Assembly (NCBI GenBank): GCA_002717185.1
Contig: PBDC01000111.1
Location: 1 to 35,600, forward strand
Direction: 5' to 3'
DNA: 35,600 nucleotides
Source: Rhodospirillaceae bacterium
GTDB lineage: Bacteria; Pseudomonadota; Alphaproteobacteria; UBA8366; GCA-2717185
Positions 32,369 to 35,600 of this stretch are shown here, piece after piece. Below the pieces are notes generated by a model, which saw nothing but the letters and a program-made list of their open reading frames with translations, had not been told where the DNA came from and ran no database searches. The translations under genes were made by a program, and so were the position numbers. Within the stretch, counting starts at the first letter, position 1. Every line of letters starts with the position of its first letter.

Positions 32369-33060
32369 GATCTGAACAACCTCGTATGTTGAGTTTCGTG
32401 TTGCATTGAGGCCCAATCGGTCATCGGGCTCGCAGCCCCCAGCGTTTCTAGTTCCATAGCCTTAGCCTTATTCGCGACCTCGGCCAGCACCGCCTCTAAC
32501 GCCGCCGTTACACGCTGCCCATCAGTCTGGCCCAAGGGGATAGCACGGACCGCGGCGGATACTAGGTTTGCCGCAACCGCATGCAGAAAGGCGGTCAGAG
32601 ACATATCCAAAGACAGGCTGTGACAGCCGCATACCGCACCGACTGCCACAGAGTAGGCTGGTTTGCGGTTCCGCGAGATGGCCAAATCTGCGAGCATATC
32701 AATACCATCATGCGGCCAAGCGACCCGCACAGTCTTGAGAAAGGCTTCTCCCTGTGAAGCACTTTCTAATGCCAGCTCAGCGGTAGACCGCAAGGCATCC
32801 GCCCAATCGAGGAGCTCGCCAAGCGTTTTCGCGTCATCCCTAACGGCAGCGCGGTAGGCGAGACAAAAAAAGCCAGCATCAATCGCGCCGCTGCCAAAGC
32901 GAAATAGATCTGCGAGCCAGCCTTGAAGCAAATCTGCATTCGCAACCAACCCTTCCTCAATTGCGAATTCCAGTCCAGACGAATAGGTATATGCACCAAC
33001 CGGAAAAGCCGGCGATAGCCAGGCGGACAGCCGGTAGATGTCACGCACCGAATCAGTCAT
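32365..33060 (-). CDS. ureF: Urease accessory protein UreF
   Basis: A 231-residue all-helical protein. [32 protein letters not shown] at the start is the UreF signature. [24 protein letters not shown] and the conserved C-terminal [19 protein letters not shown] are also present. UreF bridges UreG and the UreD/apo-urease complex and gates nickel transfer. The ATG at 33060 overlaps ureE by eight bases; an upstream extension would run back through ureE in another frame and is rejected. Confidence 0.94.
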   Translation of the reverse strand: MTDSVRDIYRLSAWLSPAFPVGAYTYSSGLEFAIEEGLVANADLLQGWLADLFRFGSGAIDAGFFCLAYRAAVRDDAKTLGELLDWADALRSTAELALESASQGEAFLKTVRVAWPHDGIDMLADLAISRNRKPAYSVAVGAVCGCHSLSLDMSLTAFLHAVAANLVSAAVRAIPLGQTDGQRVTAALEAVLAEVANKAKAMELETLGAASPMTDWASMQHETQHTRLFRS

Positions 33061-33514
33061 GATTATGGTGGTGACCCCCACCTTCATAGGCGCCGCCCTC
33101 CGGCGTAAAAGGCGCATCTTGGCGGACCGTCGTACCACCAAGCCCCTGCACCATAGCCTCGATCACATGATCATAGCGGAACCGGATACCACCATCCTCC
33201 AGAATTTGCACCGGCAAATGCCGGTTGCCTAGATGCCAGGCAAGCCGCGCCGTCTCCCGTGCAGTCGTTCCATGGACATCGACCACGTCTTCGGGCGCGG
33301 CGGCAACCCGCACCCATCGATCGTCTTCAAGGCGTAGACCGTCTCCGTCGCGTAAAAGGGTCGCCCTCTCGAGATCGAGCAAGATTGCCTCACCAGCGTC
33401 GGTGGTGAGCCGCAAACGTCGGCGATGCCGGTCGTCATACGCAAGCGTCACCACGGCAACGGCAGCCTCAGCCGGCCAGTCGCCCGCGTCTTCGCTATGT
33501 GTCGCTCGCAGCAT
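33053..33514 (-). CDS. ureE: Urease accessory nickel metallochaperone UreE
   Basis: A 153-residue protein with the UreE N-terminal peptide-binding-like domain (VTLAYDDRHRRRLRLTTDAGEAILLDL). The C-terminal metal-binding domain contains ARLAWHLGNRHLPVQI, and RYDHVIEAMVQGLG carries the dimer-interface His. It ends in a short His-rich tail (GGGHHHNHD) that can bind extra nickel. It starts one base after the ureC stop. Confidence 0.94.
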   Translation of the reverse strand: MLRATHSEDAGDWPAEAAVAVVTLAYDDRHRRRLRLTTDAGEAILLDLERATLLRDGDGLRLEDDRWVRVAAAPEDVVDVHGTTARETARLAWHLGNRHLPVQILEDGGIRFRYDHVIEAMVQGLGGTTVRQDAPFTPEGGAYEGGGHHHNHD

Positions 33515-33515
33515 A

Positions 33516-35225
33516 TCAGAACAGAAAGTAACGCTGCGCCATGGGAAGCTCCGTGGCCGGCTCGCAGGTCAACAACTCGCCGTCGGCGCGCACCTCGTAA
33601 GTTTCCGGATCAACCGACATGTCGGGTGTAGCGTCGTTGAGCAACATCTGCTTCTTGCCAACCTGACGGATGCCCTTCACCGGCAACACGAGGCTTCCCA
33701 GGCCAAGCTGATCCGCAACGCCGGCCCCATACGCCGCCTGCGAGACAAAGGTCACTCGGCTTTTTTGCAAGGAACGGCCGATAGCGCCGAACATATGTCG
33801 ATAGTGCACTGGCTGCGGCGTCGGGATCGACGCGTTGGGGTCACCCATGGCAGCAGCAGCGATAGTACCGCATTTTAAAACCAGGTCCGGTTTCACCCCG
33901 AAAAACATCGGTTTCCACAACACTAAGTCAGCTAGCTTTCCTACTTCTATTGAACCGACATAGTCGGCGATGCCATGCGCCAGCGCAGGATTGATAGTGT
34001 ATTTTGCAATATAGCGTTTGGCGCGAAAATTGTCATTCGCACCGGTCTCTTCGGCAAGGCGCCCCCGCTGCTTGCGCATTTTGTCCGCTGTCTGCCAAGT
34101 ACGAATGACGACTTCACCGACACGACCCATCGCCTGACTGTCCGACGCAATTATGCTGAAAGCGCCCATATCATGCAGAACATCCTCCGCCGCGATAGTT
34201 TCGCGTCGGATGCGGCTTTCGGCGAATGCTACGTCTTCAGGAATTTTTGGGTCGAGATGGTGGCAAACCATCAACATGTCGAGGTGTTCATCCACTGTAT
34301 TGACTGTGAAGGGCCGGGTCGGGTTGGTCGAGGAAGGCAGCACATTCGTCTCACCGCATACTTTGATAATATCAGGCGCATGACCGCCGCCAGCACCTTC
34401 GGTATGAAAGGCATGGATGTTGCGGCCCTTGAAAGCAGCGATCGTGTTCTCGACGAAGCCGGACTCGTTCAGGGTATCGGTGTGGATCGTCACCGCGACG
34501 TCGGCGTCCTCCGCAACCGACAGGCAATTGTCAATCGCAGCCGGTGTCGTGCCCCAATCCTCGTGCAATTTCAGGCCACAAGCCCCACCACGCACCTGCT
34601 CGATAAGCGCATCCGGCGTCGCTGCATTGCCCTTGCCGAAGAAACCAAGATTCATCGGCAGCCCATCCGCGGCCTGCATCATACGTCCGATATGCCATGG
34701 ACCCGGCGTGCAAGTGGTGGCGTTGGTACCCTCTGCCGGGCCGGTGCCGCCACCCATCATGGTGGTGACGCCGCTCATTAGCGCGTCTTCTATCTGCTGT
34801 GGTGCAATAAAATGAATATGCACATCGAGCCCACCGGCGGTCACTATCCGGCCTTCCCCGGCGATAGCCTCCGTGCCGGGCCCGATGACGATGTTAACGT
34901 CCGGCTGCACATCCGGATTGCCAGCCTTACCTATCGCGGCGATCTTGCCATCCTTCAGGCCGATATCCGCCTTAACGATTCCCCAATAGTCGAGTATTAG
35001 CGCATTAGTAATAACCGTATCCACCGCACCATCAGCACGACTACGCTGCGACTGGCCCATGCCATCGCGGATTACCTTGCCGCCGCCAAACTTCACCTCT
35101 TCGCCATAGGTCGTCCGGTCCTGTTCAACCTCAATGATTAGGTCCGTGTCCGCGAGCCGGACCTTGTCGCCGAGCGTGGGACCAAACATCGCGGCATAGG
35201 CGCCGCGTGCGATTTCGAATGCCAT
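33516..35225 (-). CDS. ureC: Urease subunit alpha (catalytic)
   Basis: A 569-residue catalytic subunit that hydrolyses urea to ammonia and carbamate at a di-nickel centre. The metal ligands are in place: H136 and H138 ([11 protein letters not shown]), carbamylated K219 ([10 protein letters not shown]), H248 and H274 ([15 protein letters not shown]), and D362 ([12 protein letters not shown]). The flap cysteine C321 and H322 ([13 protein letters not shown]) are also intact. Numbering is offset by two from the Klebsiella enzyme. Nothing suggests inactivation. Three bases separate it from ureB. Confidence 0.97.
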   Translation of the reverse strand: MAFEIARGAYAAMFGPTLGDKVRLADTDLIIEVEQDRTTYGEEVKFGGGKVIRDGMGQSQRSRADGAVDTVITNALILDYWGIVKADIGLKDGKIAAIGKAGNPDVQPDVNIVIGPGTEAIAGEGRIVTAGGLDVHIHFIAPQQIEDALMSGVTTMMGGGTGPAEGTNATTCTPGPWHIGRMMQAADGLPMNLGFFGKGNAATPDALIEQVRGGACGLKLHEDWGTTPAAIDNCLSVAEDADVAVTIHTDTLNESGFVENTIAAFKGRNIHAFHTEGAGGGHAPDIIKVCGETNVLPSSTNPTRPFTVNTVDEHLDMLMVCHHLDPKIPEDVAFAESRIRRETIAAEDVLHDMGAFSIIASDSQAMGRVGEVVIRTWQTADKMRKQRGRLAEETGANDNFRAKRYIAKYTINPALAHGIADYVGSIEVGKLADLVLWKPMFFGVKPDLVLKCGTIAAAAMGDPNASIPTPQPVHYRHMFGAIGRSLQKSRVTFVSQAAYGAGVADQLGLGSLVLPVKGIRQVGKKQMLLNDATPDMSVDPETYEVRADGELLTCEPATELPMAQRYFLF

Positions 35226-35228
35226 CCC

Positions 35229-35540
35229 CTAGTCTCCCAGCGCGCCGTTGACCAAACCGTTGAAACCGAAGACCTGCCGGTCGCCTGCCAGCCTCACGAG
35301 CGTTACTTCGCGCGCCTGCCCTGGCTCGAACCGAACCGCCGTACCAGCCGGTATATCAAGCCGGTATCCCTTGGCAGCTTTCCGGTCAAAATCGAGCGCA
35401 GTATTGGTCTCATAGAAATGATAGTGGGAACCAACCTGAATCGGCCTGTCGCCGGTGTTCTCCACAATGACCGTTAACGTGTCGCGGCCTTCGTTCAGGA
35501 TCAGCGTAGAAGGCTGACAGAATACTTCACCTGGAATCAT
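35229..35540 (-). CDS. ureB: Urease subunit beta
   Basis: A 103-residue small structural subunit starting [19 protein letters not shown]. It carries the highly conserved [19 protein letters not shown] and a block around [24 protein letters not shown], ending [12 protein letters not shown] 35540 is favoured over GTG 35543 because GGGGAG lies at better spacing from it. It follows ureA by 12 bp. Confidence 0.96.
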   Translation of the reverse strand: MIPGEVFCQPSTLILNEGRDTLTVIVENTGDRPIQVGSHYHFYETNTALDFDRKAAKGYRLDIPAGTAVRFEPGQAREVTLVRLAGDRQVFGFNGLVNGALGD

Positions 35541-35552
35541 CACACGTCTCCC

Positions 35553-35600
35553 CTATCGGATCGGTTCGTGGACGGTGACCAGCTTGGTGCCATCCGGGAA
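35553..35600 (-). CDS. ureA: Urease subunit gamma, C-terminal end (cut by window edge)
   Basis: The last 15 codons before the TAG at 35555-35553 read FPDGTKLVTVHEPIR, the invariant C-terminus of UreA. The rest of the gene lies to the right of the window. Its position directly before ureB is the standard operon order. Confidence 0.93.
   Translation of the reverse strand, partial: FPDGTKLVTVHEPIR

Noticed and set aside
1..35600. Mobile elements, prophage, CRISPR arrays, rRNA
   Set aside because: No transposase, integrase, phage structural gene, regular spaced repeats or rRNA sequence was seen on either strand.

Overview
The window reads as chromosomal DNA of an alphaproteobacterium, probably Rhodospirillales or a relative. 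The best clues are an ECF11-type RpoE/ChrR pair sitting beside a lipid-modification cluster, as in Rhodobacter and its kin, and an alphaproteobacterial-looking urease operon. No rRNA, CRISPR array, transposase or integrase is visible. The order and genus cannot be fixed from the sequence alone.

Layout. (1) 1-6061: housekeeping genes. These are the start of rnpA with rpmH and its sigma70 promoter (minus strand), a VTT/TVP38 membrane protein, an RlmI-like rRNA methyltransferase, panC, gpt with a DUF4864 gene and an uncharacterised lipoprotein, and tRNA-Arg(ACG). (2) 6062-9261: a looser, partly AT-rich stretch with an unrecognised 326-residue protein, an exported PQQ-type sugar dehydrogenase and a suspicious coding remnant behind it. 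(3) 9262-18122: the singlet-oxygen/membrane-stress module. rpoE-chrR is on the minus strand. A divergent plus-strand operon encodes a FAD oxidoreductase, DUF1365, a Cfa-like methyltransferase, a GPH-type transporter and DUF3833. A convergent minus-strand operon encodes a 58-residue protein, DUF6134, an SDR and an NTF2-like protein. All three transcription units start behind the same promoter pattern, TGATCY-N16-CGTAKCTW, so they are probably one RpoE regulon inside 9 kb.

(4) 18586-31379: the most interesting region, a tightly packed nine-gene plus-strand operon behind a 42-bp near-perfect palindrome that covers a probable promoter. In order it encodes HyuA and HyuB (ATP-dependent cyclic-amide hydrolase type), a MarR regulator, the FAD subunit and a fused 2Fe-2S/molybdopterin subunit of a molybdenum hydroxylase, a 6-hydroxynicotinate-reductase-like Fe-S flavoprotein, a UPF0280 (ApbE-superfamily) protein, NadC, and a long NMP-phosphorylase-type member of the thymidine phosphorylase family. 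I infer a pathway for catabolism of pyridine carboxylates. NadC and the NMP phosphorylase would turn quinolinate into nicotinate via NaMN, the Mo enzyme would make 6-hydroxynicotinate, the reductase would make 6-oxo-tetrahydronicotinate, and HyuAB would open the lactam in place of the known enamidase. This is a hypothesis from gene content; substrate specificity cannot be read from the sequence.

(5) 31721-35600: a minus-strand urease operon ureA(partial)-ureB-ureC-ureE-ureF-ureG, convergent with the catabolic operon. ureD is not in the window and may lie beyond the right edge.
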